Of a stretch of 64,000 nucleotides of DNA, positions 1-7,896 are shown one piece after another (the first letter of the stretch is position 1; each line of letters starts with the position of its first letter). Source of the stretch: Capnocytophaga sp. oral taxon 878 (GTDB lineage Bacteria; Bacteroidota; Bacteroidia; Flavobacteriales; Flavobacteriaceae); assembly GCF_002999135.1 (NCBI RefSeq), contig NZ_CP027229.1, positions 1,818,001-1,882,000 on the forward strand, given 5' to 3'. Under the pieces are notes generated by a model, which had not been told where the DNA came from, ran no database searches, and saw only the letters and a program-made list of their open reading frames with translations. A program made the position numbers and the translations under genes.

Positions 1-30
1 GTATATAAAGCTAATAAGCAATAAAGCTAC

Positions 31-972
31 TTACTCATCTTCACTTTCACGATACACACTTTCTTCACCTTTGAGTATCTGCTGGTAACTTTTGTATCGT
101 GACCACGCTATTTCATCATTTTCTAAGGCTTCCTTTACGGCACACTGAGGCTCATCGGTATGGAGGCAGTTATTGAACTTGCACTGGTGCTTTAAAGCAA
201 AAAACTCAGGAAAATAATCGGAGAGTTCTTCTTTTTCAATCTCGACCATTCCGAAGCCCTTAATACCAGGAGTATCAATAATACGAGCCCCAAAAGGAAG
301 ATCAAACATTTCGGCAAAGGTAGTGGTGTGCTGCCCCTGCTGGTGCTGTGCTGAAATTTCGGCTGTTTTGAGCTGTAATTGAGGAGCAATAGCATTGATA
401 AGGGTAGATTTACCCGCCCCTGAATGCCCTGACACTACACAAGTTTTGCCCTCCATAACGGCTTTGACCTTATCAATATTTTTGCCTGTAGAGGCTGAAA
501 TACCTATACACTCATAACCTGCCTTGCGGTATATTGCCGCAAGGTATTTTATTTCTAAGAGTTCATCATCAGTATAGGTATCGACCTTGTTAAAAAGAAT
601 GATTGCCTTGATGCCATAGGCTTCGGTAGTGACTAGAAAACGATCAATAAAAGTAGTAGAGGTAGGAGGGTTATTAAGCGTTACTACCAAGAAAGCTACA
701 TCAATATTGGAGGCTATAATATGTGTTTGCTTGGAAAGATTCACTGACTTGCGGATGATGTAATTATCACGCTCTTTAATTTCGGTAATTACCCCTCGGT
801 TTCCTTCTTCTTCGAGGGTAAAAAGTACCTTATCGCCTACGGCAATAGGATTGGTGCTTTTAATACCTTTTAGGCGTAATTTGCCCTTAATACGGCATTC
901 ATACATCTGCCCTGTAGCAAGATTTTTAACAGTGTACCAACTTCCTGTTGATTTGTATACTAATCCTTCCAT
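31..972 (-). CDS. rsgA: Ribosome small-subunit maturation GTPase RsgA
   Basis: This 313-residue protein is a circularly permuted GTPase that acts late in 30S ribosomal subunit assembly. An OB-fold-like region (about 1-75) is followed by G4 NKVD (128-131), the P-loop GHSGAGKST (182-190), a TTT switch I (216-218) and G3 DTPG (233-236). The G4-G1-G3 order is diagnostic of the YjeQ/RsgA family. A C-terminal zinc knuckle is visible (C264, C269, H271, C277). The length is normal. Its start overlaps the stop of the upstream lipoprotein gene by one base (TAATG), so the two are probably translated together as the last genes of an operon starting near 4613. Confidence 0.96.
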   Translation of the reverse strand: MEGLVYKSTGSWYTVKNLATGQMYECRIKGKLRLKGIKSTNPIAVGDKVLFTLEEEGNRGVITEIKERDNYIIRKSVNLSKQTHIIASNIDVAFLVVTLNNPPTSTTFIDRFLVTTEAYGIKAIILFNKVDTYTDDELLEIKYLAAIYRKAGYECIGISASTGKNIDKVKAVMEGKTCVVSGHSGAGKSTLINAIAPQLQLKTAEISAQHQQGQHTTTFAEMFDLPFGARIIDTPGIKGFGMVEIEKEELSDYFPEFFALKHQCKFNNCLHTDEPQCAVKEALENDEIAWSRYKSYQQILKGEESVYRESEDE

Positions 973-1796
973 TATTTGTACAGCAATACAGTGTTTTCGG
1001 GGGTTTTAAGGTCGGTTAAGAAAATGTGTCTTGGCTCATTGACTTCTATTTTACCGTTTTGGTTGGTATCCTGACGGGCGTATATGTAAAGAGCATCATT
1101 GGCTCCGTCATAGCTAGAGCCAATTACACCGTAGCCATTAGGAATGAGTTGTTTTAGTTTATTACCTTCAAGGCTGTAAAGGTAAAAGTGACGCAAATCA
1201 TTACGGTTAAGGTAACCATCATTATTAGTATCTTCATCATAACAAGAAATCATATAATAATTACGGGTTACAGGCTTAAAGTTAAGGGTGTCATTTTCTT
1301 CGGTAGGGTAGTATAAATTTTCAATAAAGGTAGGTTTTTCAAAGAGCAGTTTTTGCTGTTTTGTTTCTACATTTATCACTGCTATATTCACTAAACCATC
1401 GCCGTATACAGTATTGAATCCTGCTACAATATTGCCGTGCCAGTTATTACCTTCCTTTTTTCTGTTTATATCGAGATTATAATCATAATCATAAGAGTTG
1501 TTGGTAAGGTAACTAAGGTTACCCACATAGCGAGTATTGTGCTTATTGTAATTTACCTTGAAGATAGGTACGAGGCGGTATTTGGGATGCTGTGTAGGGC
1601 ATATATCACCAGGCTCGGTTTCTATCTTGACACTGCCTTTGGGTAGGGTACCTTCGGGCATTTCGAGTATAGTAACTTCATCATTACTTGTTATGGCTAT
1701 GCCTTTATTTTTTTCTTTGCCTACATCGGCAGCTGTTTTGCGTTCACAAGCTGTTAGTGCTAGAAGGGCTACTAAACATAAAAAAAATCTTTTCAT
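972..1796 (-). CDS. Lipoprotein with a calcium-loop-like acidic repeat
   Basis: A 274-residue protein with a signal peptide and lipobox (LTAC, Cys17), so it is probably anchored in the envelope. I do not recognise a named family. The C-terminal half has two acidic stretches, DEDTNNDGYLNRND and DTNQNGKIEVNE, which resemble EF-hand or dockerin calcium loops (D-x-N-x-D-G pattern). They lie within repeated lines about rendering a value or unit. It sits between a cvpA-like gene and rsgA in a tight minus-strand operon. The calcium-binding suggestion is inference from loop spacing only. Confidence 0.85.
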   Translation of the reverse strand: MKRFFLCLVALLALTACERKTAADVGKEKNKGIAITSNDEVTILEMPEGTLPKGSVKIETEPGDICPTQHPKYRLVPIFKVNYNKHNTRYVGNLSYLTNNSYDYDYNLDINRKKEGNNWHGNIVAGFNTVYGDGLVNIAVINVETKQQKLLFEKPTFIENLYYPTEENDTLNFKPVTRNYYMISCYDEDTNNDGYLNRNDLRHFYLYSLEGNKLKQLIPNGYGVIGSSYDGANDALYIYARQDTNQNGKIEVNEPRHIFLTDLKTPENTVLLYK

Positions 1797-1797
1797 A

Positions 1798-2307
1798 TTA
1801 TTCGGGTTTTATTTCTTCTTTATTTTTATCGGGAAATACATTGGCATACACTACCTCACTAATGCTTTTTACGGGCTGGTACAACAATGAGCTATTAAGA
1901 ACTGATGGAGAGAACCATTTTTCGGTTTGGAAAGTGCGCTCCAAGAACACAAATAATGAACCCACTATTACTGCCGACTTGATTAACCCGAACAAAGCAC
2001 CTGCGAGGCGGTTAAGGAAACCGAGCTGAGCGGCATTAAACATTTGGGTGAGCAATTTGGCAAGGAACATTACTGCTAACATCAGGACAATGAGGGTTAT
2101 GGCAAAGGCTACAACCTCAATAGTAGAGCGCTGGGCAGTGATAACTTTTTCCAACAAAGAGGCTGTAAAAAAGGAAAAGTGTATAGCCCCATAAATACCC
2201 ACTACTATGGCTAAGAGAGAAGCCATCTCGATAATGAGCCCCCTCATAAAACCTCGTACTGCGCCAAAGGCTAAAATTATTAGTAATATTATATCTATTT
2301 TATTCAT
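1798..2307 (-). CDS. CvpA family membrane protein
   Basis: A 169-residue inner-membrane protein with four predicted hydrophobic segments (about 5-20, 25-48, 65-87 and 100-122). The N-terminus (IDIILLIILAFGAVRGFMRG) has the G-x-x-x-G-F-x-R-G pattern of CvpA, the colicin V production accessory family. The biochemical role of CvpA is not settled; it is linked to envelope stress tolerance in several bacteria. The start overlaps the stop of the upstream 769-residue protein gene (ATGA), and the stop is one base from the next gene, so this is one transcription unit. Confidence 0.88.
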   Translation of the reverse strand: MNKIDIILLIILAFGAVRGFMRGLIIEMASLLAIVVGIYGAIHFSFFTASLLEKVITAQRSTIEVVAFAITLIVLMLAVMFLAKLLTQMFNAAQLGFLNRLAGALFGLIKSAVIVGSLFVFLERTFQTEKWFSPSVLNSSLLYQPVKSISEVVYANVFPDKNKEEIKPE

Positions 2308-4613
2308 CGTCTGTTTGCTACTTTTTTAAAATATCCGCATTCTTTAAGAACCTCTTTGTAATACTTGGTATGAGGATATTTGCGAAGCTCCTTAAAGCCA
2401 TTCCAATCCTTAAAAATTATTTCTTTATAGCCTGCGCCATACCATTCTCCTTTGTAGAAGTAGGTTTGGTTATGAAATTCATTGCGTTCTACCTTGGCAA
2501 GCATATAGGCTATTTTGGCGCGTTGCTCATCATTAGTAGCGTTTTGCTGAGCTATTTGGTAGTATTTTTTGGCGAAATTCATACTGAGCAAGAAGTCTTC
2601 ATTTTCTTTTTCGACCCCTAAATCACCTGACTCACCTAAGACTCTGTTACTATAGAAGAAGCGACTATTACCGAAATAAGTACAGTTATAAAAGGCGTTG
2701 CCCAGTAGTAGGGCGTTATTATAGACATCTTCGCCTTGTTCTAATTTTTGTTGCATTTCCTTTACCTTTTCCAAGAAAGACAACATACTGTAAGGGTTAC
2801 GTACTCCTTTTTGGTGTTCGCAGTCGTGGCAATCGGTGATGAAGCCATTAAAAGGATTGGCGGGGAGCTTGGCTTCGCTTCTTTTCACTTTTATATCAAC
2901 CCATTTTTCGGCTTTGCTATCATACTGACGTGTATCTTCAAAAGGAGTTTTGCGCATTTGGGCTATAGCCTCATCAATATCGCCTTTGTAGAAGGCATAG
3001 AGAGCCCTGCTTTCATAGATTTCGCCTAAGGTAAATCTGTATTGTTTTGCCCAATGTTTTTCCCAGTCGGTTTTATCGGGTTTTAGTAGGAACTGCTCAA
3101 TACGAATAGAGTTTTGGGCATTGGTTAAATAATGGCGCTGGGGTAAAATAATTTCGCTCATTAAATCGTTCCCTCTTTCTTTATACAAGCGAGATAGGTA
3201 TGCTTTGGTAAAATCGGTTATAAAGACATCGCGCAATCGGTTTTCGGATTTTTTTAGGATGGGAGAGTTCTCGAACCATTGGAGGCGCTTTAGCAATCGT
3301 GTTTCATCACCGGAATCGATAGCATTTAAGGCTGTTATTTCATTAAAAATATCGATGAGGCGTACTTGTACTTTTTGTAGGGGGTCTTTGGCTTGTGCTT
3401 CGGCTTTTTGCAAGAAATCTTTAGCCTCGTAGTAGTTATTTTTAAAGACTTCGAGGTATCCGGCTGCTGCGTTCCAGATGTAGGGATTGGATACGTTGGC
3501 TTTATTGGCTGTTTGGATAACCCAATCGGTATTGAAATTGGTAGTGATTATTTTTCGGCGTTGCTGGTGGTAACTTTCAAGGTCTTCTATCTCGATTTCA
3601 TTAATTTTTGCTTCTATGATATTGACATATCGGCTTAGGAGGAAATCGATGTGAGGGGATTTGGGGTTAATGGTTAGTATTTTTTGCATAGCTGTTTCCT
3701 CATTACCGTAATAGCCTTGCATAGCCCATAGGGCGCACTGCTCGTCGGCTGGTAGGGATGAGGCTATTTGGTTCACTTCGTAATCACGCAAGGGGTGATA
3801 CTCAAAGGTGGCTGTTTGCTTATAATTATATTTGGTATTGAAGAGTGTAGCCAGAGCGGCATTGGCTTTGGCGTAGTTGCCTTGGGCTTTGTAGGCACCT
3901 GCTAAGTAGTGCAGACCGCGATAGTAGATAGAGTTTTTGGGTTGGGAGTTATGGGTTTCGTTAAAAAAGCTAATTACGGAGCTGCGGTTATTGGAGTAGA
4001 ATTTGAGGCGTAGGACTTGTAGCCACATACGGTTGGCAAAGAAAGGATCGGTGGAGGCAGCGGCATTGCGGAATAGCTTTTCGGCTTTTTGTATTTCGGT
4101 ATTTTGGGTGCGCTCTCTGTTGATGCTTTGGTCATAATCCCAAGGGTCGTAGGTTACGTTGGTGATATGTTCGTTACCACGGGCGAAGCCTAATACGGTA
4201 AAGAAGTTGGTTACCACGCCGCTATTTTTTTGTGGTATGGGCTTGGTAAGGCTTACTTTTCCTTTATCGGGGGCGGAGTTATATTTTTCAATATCGGGCA
4301 AGGCGTTGGGGTCGTACATAAAGTAGGAGATTGCCTCGTCGGTAAGGTTTTGGGCGAGGTATTTTTTCCAGTCGGCAAGATCATCGTTACGGAAGCTGAG
4401 AGTACCGGCGGTGATATAATCGCCGTTATAGAATAGGTTATCGGGCTCCATATACAAGGGTTCGTACGGTTTTTTATTGACGGTTACCTCGGGAGCGAAG
4501 ATGGAGTTATAGTAATAGCCCCAGCCCCAATCGCCCCCACAGGCGTATAGGTAGGTACCGATGGCTGCTACTGCTAGAGAAGCTGCTATGATTAACTTTT
4601 TGATATTGGACAT
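2304..4613 (-). CDS. Large envelope protein with TPR-like helical repeats
   Basis: A 769-residue protein with an N-terminal hydrophobic signal (residues 7-25) ending LYACGG, a possible lipobox at Cys25. The remainder is mostly alpha-helical, with repeated A/Y/L patterns typical of tetratricopeptide-like folds. Examples are the runs on piles of residues around 235-270 (YLAGAYKAQGNYAKANAALA) and 530-560. A CxxC pair (HDCEH and nearby) is present around residue 597. No catalytic motif is visible and I do not recognise a characterised family. It is the first gene of the operon, behind a Bacteroidota-type promoter at 4738-4767. Confidence 0.82.
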   Translation of the reverse strand: MSNIKKLIIAASLAVAAIGTYLYACGGDWGWGYYYNSIFAPEVTVNKKPYEPLYMEPDNLFYNGDYITAGTLSFRNDDLADWKKYLAQNLTDEAISYFMYDPNALPDIEKYNSAPDKGKVSLTKPIPQKNSGVVTNFFTVLGFARGNEHITNVTYDPWDYDQSINRERTQNTEIQKAEKLFRNAAASTDPFFANRMWLQVLRLKFYSNNRSSVISFFNETHNSQPKNSIYYRGLHYLAGAYKAQGNYAKANAALATLFNTKYNYKQTATFEYHPLRDYEVNQIASSLPADEQCALWAMQGYYGNEETAMQKILTINPKSPHIDFLLSRYVNIIEAKINEIEIEDLESYHQQRRKIITTNFNTDWVIQTANKANVSNPYIWNAAAGYLEVFKNNYYEAKDFLQKAEAQAKDPLQKVQVRLIDIFNEITALNAIDSGDETRLLKRLQWFENSPILKKSENRLRDVFITDFTKAYLSRLYKERGNDLMSEIILPQRHYLTNAQNSIRIEQFLLKPDKTDWEKHWAKQYRFTLGEIYESRALYAFYKGDIDEAIAQMRKTPFEDTRQYDSKAEKWVDIKVKRSEAKLPANPFNGFITDCHDCEHQKGVRNPYSMLSFLEKVKEMQQKLEQGEDVYNNALLLGNAFYNCTYFGNSRFFYSNRVLGESGDLGVEKENEDFLLSMNFAKKYYQIAQQNATNDEQRAKIAYMLAKVERNEFHNQTYFYKGEWYGAGYKEIIFKDWNGFKELRKYPHTKYYKEVLKECGYFKKVANRR

Positions 4614-4737
4614 ATTTTTTAAGTCTAACTTATTTGTTATTGTTGTTTATTAAAGTTTTACACGGGTTGTACGTTTTTTGTGTTGTGGTGTAGGTACTTG
4701 ATATATTACGCGGGAAAGGTGTAATGGCTTTGCCTTG

Positions 4738-4767
4738 CAAAGGTAGTAAATATTTTTTTATTAGCAA
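4738..4767 (-). promoter_or_regulatory. Bacteroidota sigma-A promoter of the rsgA operon
   Basis: On the minus strand TTG (-33) is followed after 19 bases by TACCTTTG, matching the TAnnTTTG -7 element. It lies about 125 bases upstream of the start at 4613, in the only sizeable gap before this operon. Confidence 0.65.
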
Positions 4768-4773
4768 GTTTTA

Positions 4774-4797
4774 GGGGGTGGGAATGCCCTCACCCCC
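4774..4797 (-). terminator. GC-rich hairpin downstream of the PPIase gene
   Basis: A seven-base GGGGGTG/CACCCCC stem with a ten-base loop lies 76 bases after the peptidyl-prolyl isomerase stop. There is no strong T tract, so this is a possible rather than a clear terminator. Confidence 0.4.
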
Positions 4798-4873
4798 ATT
4801 AAATACTTACTAAGTTACTGCCGAGAACCTCTGGCTAAGGAGACTTATGAGAGGTTGTTATCGGGGTTATGTA

Positions 4874-5806
4874 TTAGCCTACGGAGACTAATTCGACATC
4901 GAAAATAAGGGTTGCGTTGGGAGGGATTACGCCTCCTGCACCGCGGGCGCCATAGGCTAAGTGAGCGGGGATTACCAAGCGTGCTTTATCGCCTTCGTGT
5001 AGGAGGAGGATTCCTTCGTCCCATCCTTCGATAACTTGCCCTACTCCTACGGTGAAGCGAAGCGGCTCGGCACGGCGGCGTGAGCTATCGAACACGGTTT
5101 TATCGAGCAACATACCGGTGTAATGTACTGATACGGGCTTACCTGCTACGGCTTGCTTACCGGTGCCGTGGTGGGTGATTTGGTAATATAGACCGCTTTC
5201 GGTTTTTTGGAATCCTACGACTTCTTGAGCGAGGGCTGCTTCGGCTTTTCGTTTTTCTTCGGCAAGGCGAGCGGCTTTGGTTTCTTGTTGTTGGTTAAAG
5301 GCTTGTAGGGCGTCCCAGTTTTGGGCTTCGGCACCTACCCTAATGATTTCGACAGTATCAATTTTATCACCTTGAGCGATGGCATCGACCACTTCTTGTC
5401 CTTCGACCACTTCGCCAAAAACGGTGTGCTTACCATCGAGCCAAGGGGTGGGCAGGTGGGTGATGAAGAACTGACTGCCATTGGTTCCTGGGCCGGCATT
5501 CGCCATAGAGAGGACGCCTGCCTTGTTGTGCTTTAATGAAGGGTGGAACTCATCATCGAAGCGATAGCCAGGATCACCGGTGCCGGTGCCGAGAGGGCAT
5601 CCGCCTTGTATCATAAAATTAGGGATGACACGGTGAAAGGTAAGTCCGTTGTAATAAGGGGTGCCTATTGGTTTTTGGGAGTTTTTCATTTTTCCTTCGG
5701 CAAGGGCGATGAAATTACCTACGGTAGCAGGGGTTTCGGCATAAGTGAGGCGTAGTAGTATAACGCCTTTGGTGGTAGTGATTTTGGCATAAATTCCGTT
5801 TTGCAT
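4874..5806 (-). CDS. Fused cyclophilin-FKBP peptidyl-prolyl isomerase
   Basis: A 310-residue protein joining two unrelated prolyl isomerase folds. Residues 1-165 are a cyclophilin: it has the [13 protein letters not shown] core with catalytic Arg, [12 protein letters not shown], and [12 protein letters not shown]. After a charged, Ala/Glu/Lys-rich helical linker (about 175-205), residues 210-310 are an FKBP domain ([29 protein letters not shown], and [23 protein letters not shown]). The frame is open up to 5851. I chose ATG at 5806 because a promoter lies at 5829-5858, which puts transcription start below 5829. No signal peptide is seen with this start, so it is probably cytoplasmic. Confidence 0.92.
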   Translation of the reverse strand: MQNGIYAKITTTKGVILLRLTYAETPATVGNFIALAEGKMKNSQKPIGTPYYNGLTFHRVIPNFMIQGGCPLGTGTGDPGYRFDDEFHPSLKHNKAGVLSMANAGPGTNGSQFFITHLPTPWLDGKHTVFGEVVEGQEVVDAIAQGDKIDTVEIIRVGAEAQNWDALQAFNQQQETKAARLAEEKRKAEAALAQEVVGFQKTESGLYYQITHHGTGKQAVAGKPVSVHYTGMLLDKTVFDSSRRRAEPLRFTVGVGQVIEGWDEGILLLHEGDKARLVIPAHLAYGARGAGGVIPPNATLIFDVELVSVG

Positions 5807-5828
5807 ATTCTTTATTAATTTTTGCGGG

Positions 5829-5858
5829 CAAAGATACGGAACAATTGACAATTAACAA
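5829..5858 (-). promoter_or_regulatory. Bacteroidota promoter for the cyclophilin-FKBP gene
   Basis: On the minus strand TTG, a 19-base spacer, then TATCTTTG. Its position decides the start codon of the gene (5806 rather than 5851). Confidence 0.7.
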
Positions 5859-5882
5859 ATAATTATTGATAAGATGTTTGAT

Positions 5883-6195
5883 TGGGGGATTGAAGATAAT
5901 GTAATGTTTGGGGAGTTTTGTTGAGATTTTCGCAAAAAGAGGGGTGGGAAGCAAAATGGCTGATATACAGAGATGTAAGGTGTATCCTTCGTTTACAGTT
6001 CGTTTATAGTTCGTTTATCCTTCGCTTAAAGTAGGCAAAAGATAAGAGGTAAGAGGTAGGAGGGTGAGGCAGAAAGAGGTGATTATCAGGTGGGAGATAA
6101 GTGGTAGGGGGGAAGAAAATGAGTATGGATGTTTTTGAGATATTGGCAAAGAAAATGAGAAATAGATGAGAATTTTTTATTTTAAAGGGAAAAGG
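5883..6195 (-). repeat. Dispersed element, long copy 1 (iteron core 5983-6030)
   Basis: A divergent intergenic region. It contains a minus-strand copy of the dispersed element: pyrimidine-rich arms, a GATAATCA-type motif, and the core of four tandem 11-bp units (on the plus strand TATCCTTCGTT, TACAGTTCGTT, TATAGTTCGTT, TATCCTTCGCT). Its reverse complement aligns almost end to end with the copy at 20930-21265. No coding sequence is seen. Confidence 0.85.
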
Positions 6196-6214
6196 TGTAG
6201 GAGGTATGGAGGTT

Positions 6215-6245
6215 TTGGTTATTTGAATTAATTTTTGTAGTTTTG
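6215..6245 (+). promoter_or_regulatory. Bacteroidota promoter upstream of lipoprotein gene
   Basis: TTG (6215-6217), a 20-base spacer, then TAGTTTTG (6238-6245). It reads towards the lipoprotein gene starting at 6394, leaving a leader of about 140 bases in which I see no riboswitch-like structure. Confidence 0.6.
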
Positions 6246-6393
6246 CAGGGTGGTATTAACAGATAAGGGCTGAGGTTACAAAGTAGTATTGAGTACATTA
6301 CCAAGGGAGGGTAGAAAGAGTGCGGGACGGCTATTTCGCAAATGAAGACCTTAATACATCATCAAAGTGCTAAACAATTAAAAAGTGAATGAA

Positions 6394-7197
6394 ATGAGAT
6401 TTAACATATTCTTTTTGTTATTATGTGCCTTATGGGGGGCTGTGAGCTGCTCTAAATATCCGCCTTTTGAGAAAAATAAATGCGGGGATAATGAACTGCA
6501 CGGAAGAGTGAAAACCTTAAAAGAAATAGTATATGAATACTACTACAATGAAGATGGGGAGGTAAGAAAGATTGATACATTGATTACTACTTCGCACTTT
6601 AACAAACAGGGGTTCTATACTGAAATAATTACGCCAGAAGGTAAGAAGGTGTTCACTTATCCTGAAAAAGGGGTTATACACGCATTTTACACTCCTAATG
6701 ACACTACAGAAGAGAAGGCAACACATTACATACGCTTTTACAACGAAAAGGGAGATTTGGAAAGGGTTAAAAATGGGAATACTGGTAAAGTACTAAATAC
6801 TTATGAATATAGCTACGACAGTAATGATAGAGCTACGGAAAGGGTGCGCTATGGGATTGTTGGGGCAGTGGAAAAAACTGTTTACCAATATGATCATATA
6901 GGAAATATGAAGAGTAAGAAAAATTATGAATCAAGACTTTTTAGCAGTGAAGAATGGGATTTTGATAGTGAATGGGAATATTCGTACAACGAAAACCGAC
7001 ATCCTGCTACTGAAAAACTGTATGAGGGCAAAGATACGCTTAGACATATTCTCACCCTTAGATATGAGTATACTTATGACACCCAAGACAACTACACCCA
7101 AAGAACTATTTATGCTTACTATACAAAGACAAATAAGGAACTTATCTATTCGGTAGAAAAGAGAGAAATAGAATATTATAAGGATAGTGATAAATAA
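6394..7197 (+). CDS. Lipoprotein with YD-like repeats
   Basis: A 267-residue protein with a signal peptide and lipobox (AVSC followed by SK). The frame also opens at a GTG at 6385, but ATG 6394 gives a better signal peptide. The body is rich in Tyr, Asp and Asn, with repeated phrases such as YNEDGEV, FNKQGFYTE, YNEKGDLERV, YEYSYDSNDRATE and YQYDHIGNMKS. These are the Y-D/N-x-x-G pattern of YD (RHS-like) repeats in short form. It is too small for an Rhs toxin shell and no toxin tip is seen. Probably an outer-membrane or periplasmic lipoprotein of unknown role. Confidence 0.85.
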   Translation: MRFNIFFLLLCALWGAVSCSKYPPFEKNKCGDNELHGRVKTLKEIVYEYYYNEDGEVRKIDTLITTSHFNKQGFYTEIITPEGKKVFTYPEKGVIHAFYTPNDTTEEKATHYIRFYNEKGDLERVKNGNTGKVLNTYEYSYDSNDRATERVRYGIVGAVEKTVYQYDHIGNMKSKKNYESRLFSSEEWDFDSEWEYSYNENRHPATEKLYEGKDTLRHILTLRYEYTYDTQDNYTQRTIYAYYTKTNKELIYSVEKREIEYYKDSDK

Positions 7198-7417
7198 TTG
7201 TGGGATTATGATTACTGCTTTTTACTACTTAGATATCTGTGAGCTGACAACAAGAGTTGGGCTGGGTAGTTGGGGCATAATGAATAGCAGGAGATAACGA
7301 TATGTAGTGAATACTTATTCTGCCTGCAAAAAGAAGTTTATTTAGGCAAAAAGAAATGCAAATTATAGGAATGTGCGTGCTTTTGCATTGAAATATGATA
7401 AAAAATAGAAAATATTT

Positions 7418-7448
7418 TTGGTACTTTCAGTTTTAAATAGTATCTTTG
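7418..7448 (+). promoter_or_regulatory. Bacteroidota promoter for the small acidic protein gene
   Basis: TTG (7418-7420), a 20-base spacer, then TATCTTTG (7441-7448). It lies 30 bases before the start at 7478, an ideal position. Confidence 0.8.
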
Positions 7449-7477
7449 CGCCCAAAATTTTAAAATTCTATTAGTTT

Positions 7478-7699
7478 ATGTATTGGACGTTAGAACTTGC
7501 CTCTTATTTGAGTGATGCTCCTTGGCCTGCTACTAAGGACGAGCTTATTGACTATGCTATCCGTACCGGTGCGCCTATGGAAGTTGTTGAGAACCTTCAA
7601 GAAATAGAGGACGAAGGTGATATGTATGAATCTATTGACGAAATCTGGCCTGATTACCCGTCGGAAGAGGATTACTTATGGAATGAAGATGAATATTAG
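7478..7699 (+). CDS. Small acidic DUF2795-like protein
   Basis: A 73-residue soluble, strongly acidic protein. The sequence around SDAPWPATKDELIDYAIRTG followed by PMEVVENLQE matches the DUF2795 pattern known from small conserved Bacteroidota proteins. Function is unknown. It is a single-gene transcription unit: its own promoter is at 7418-7448 and a clean terminator follows at 7705-7731. It lies just upstream of secA but is separated from it by that terminator. Confidence 0.9.
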   Translation: MYWTLELASYLSDAPWPATKDELIDYAIRTGAPMEVVENLQEIEDEGDMYESIDEIWPDYPSEEDYLWNEDEY

Positions 7700-7704
7700 A
7701 AAAT

Positions 7705-7731
7705 AAAAGTCTCTGCAATGAGACTTTTTTT
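7705..7731 (+). terminator. Intrinsic terminator
   Basis: The stem AAAAGTCTC/GAGACTTTT with a six-base loop runs directly into seven T residues, just after the stop at 7699. Confidence 0.9.
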
Positions 7732-7896
7732 AATTAGCAAAATATATCAATAGCCAAATGGATAAGAGTGACAATTTGTCAGTTATTAATAGTTTGGTAT
7801 ATTTATTGACCAAAAAGAAAAAGTAAAGATTTTTAAAAGGCTTTGCAGGAGGCTATAAAGACTTTAGCAAAGTATCATAAAATATTAAGTATTATA

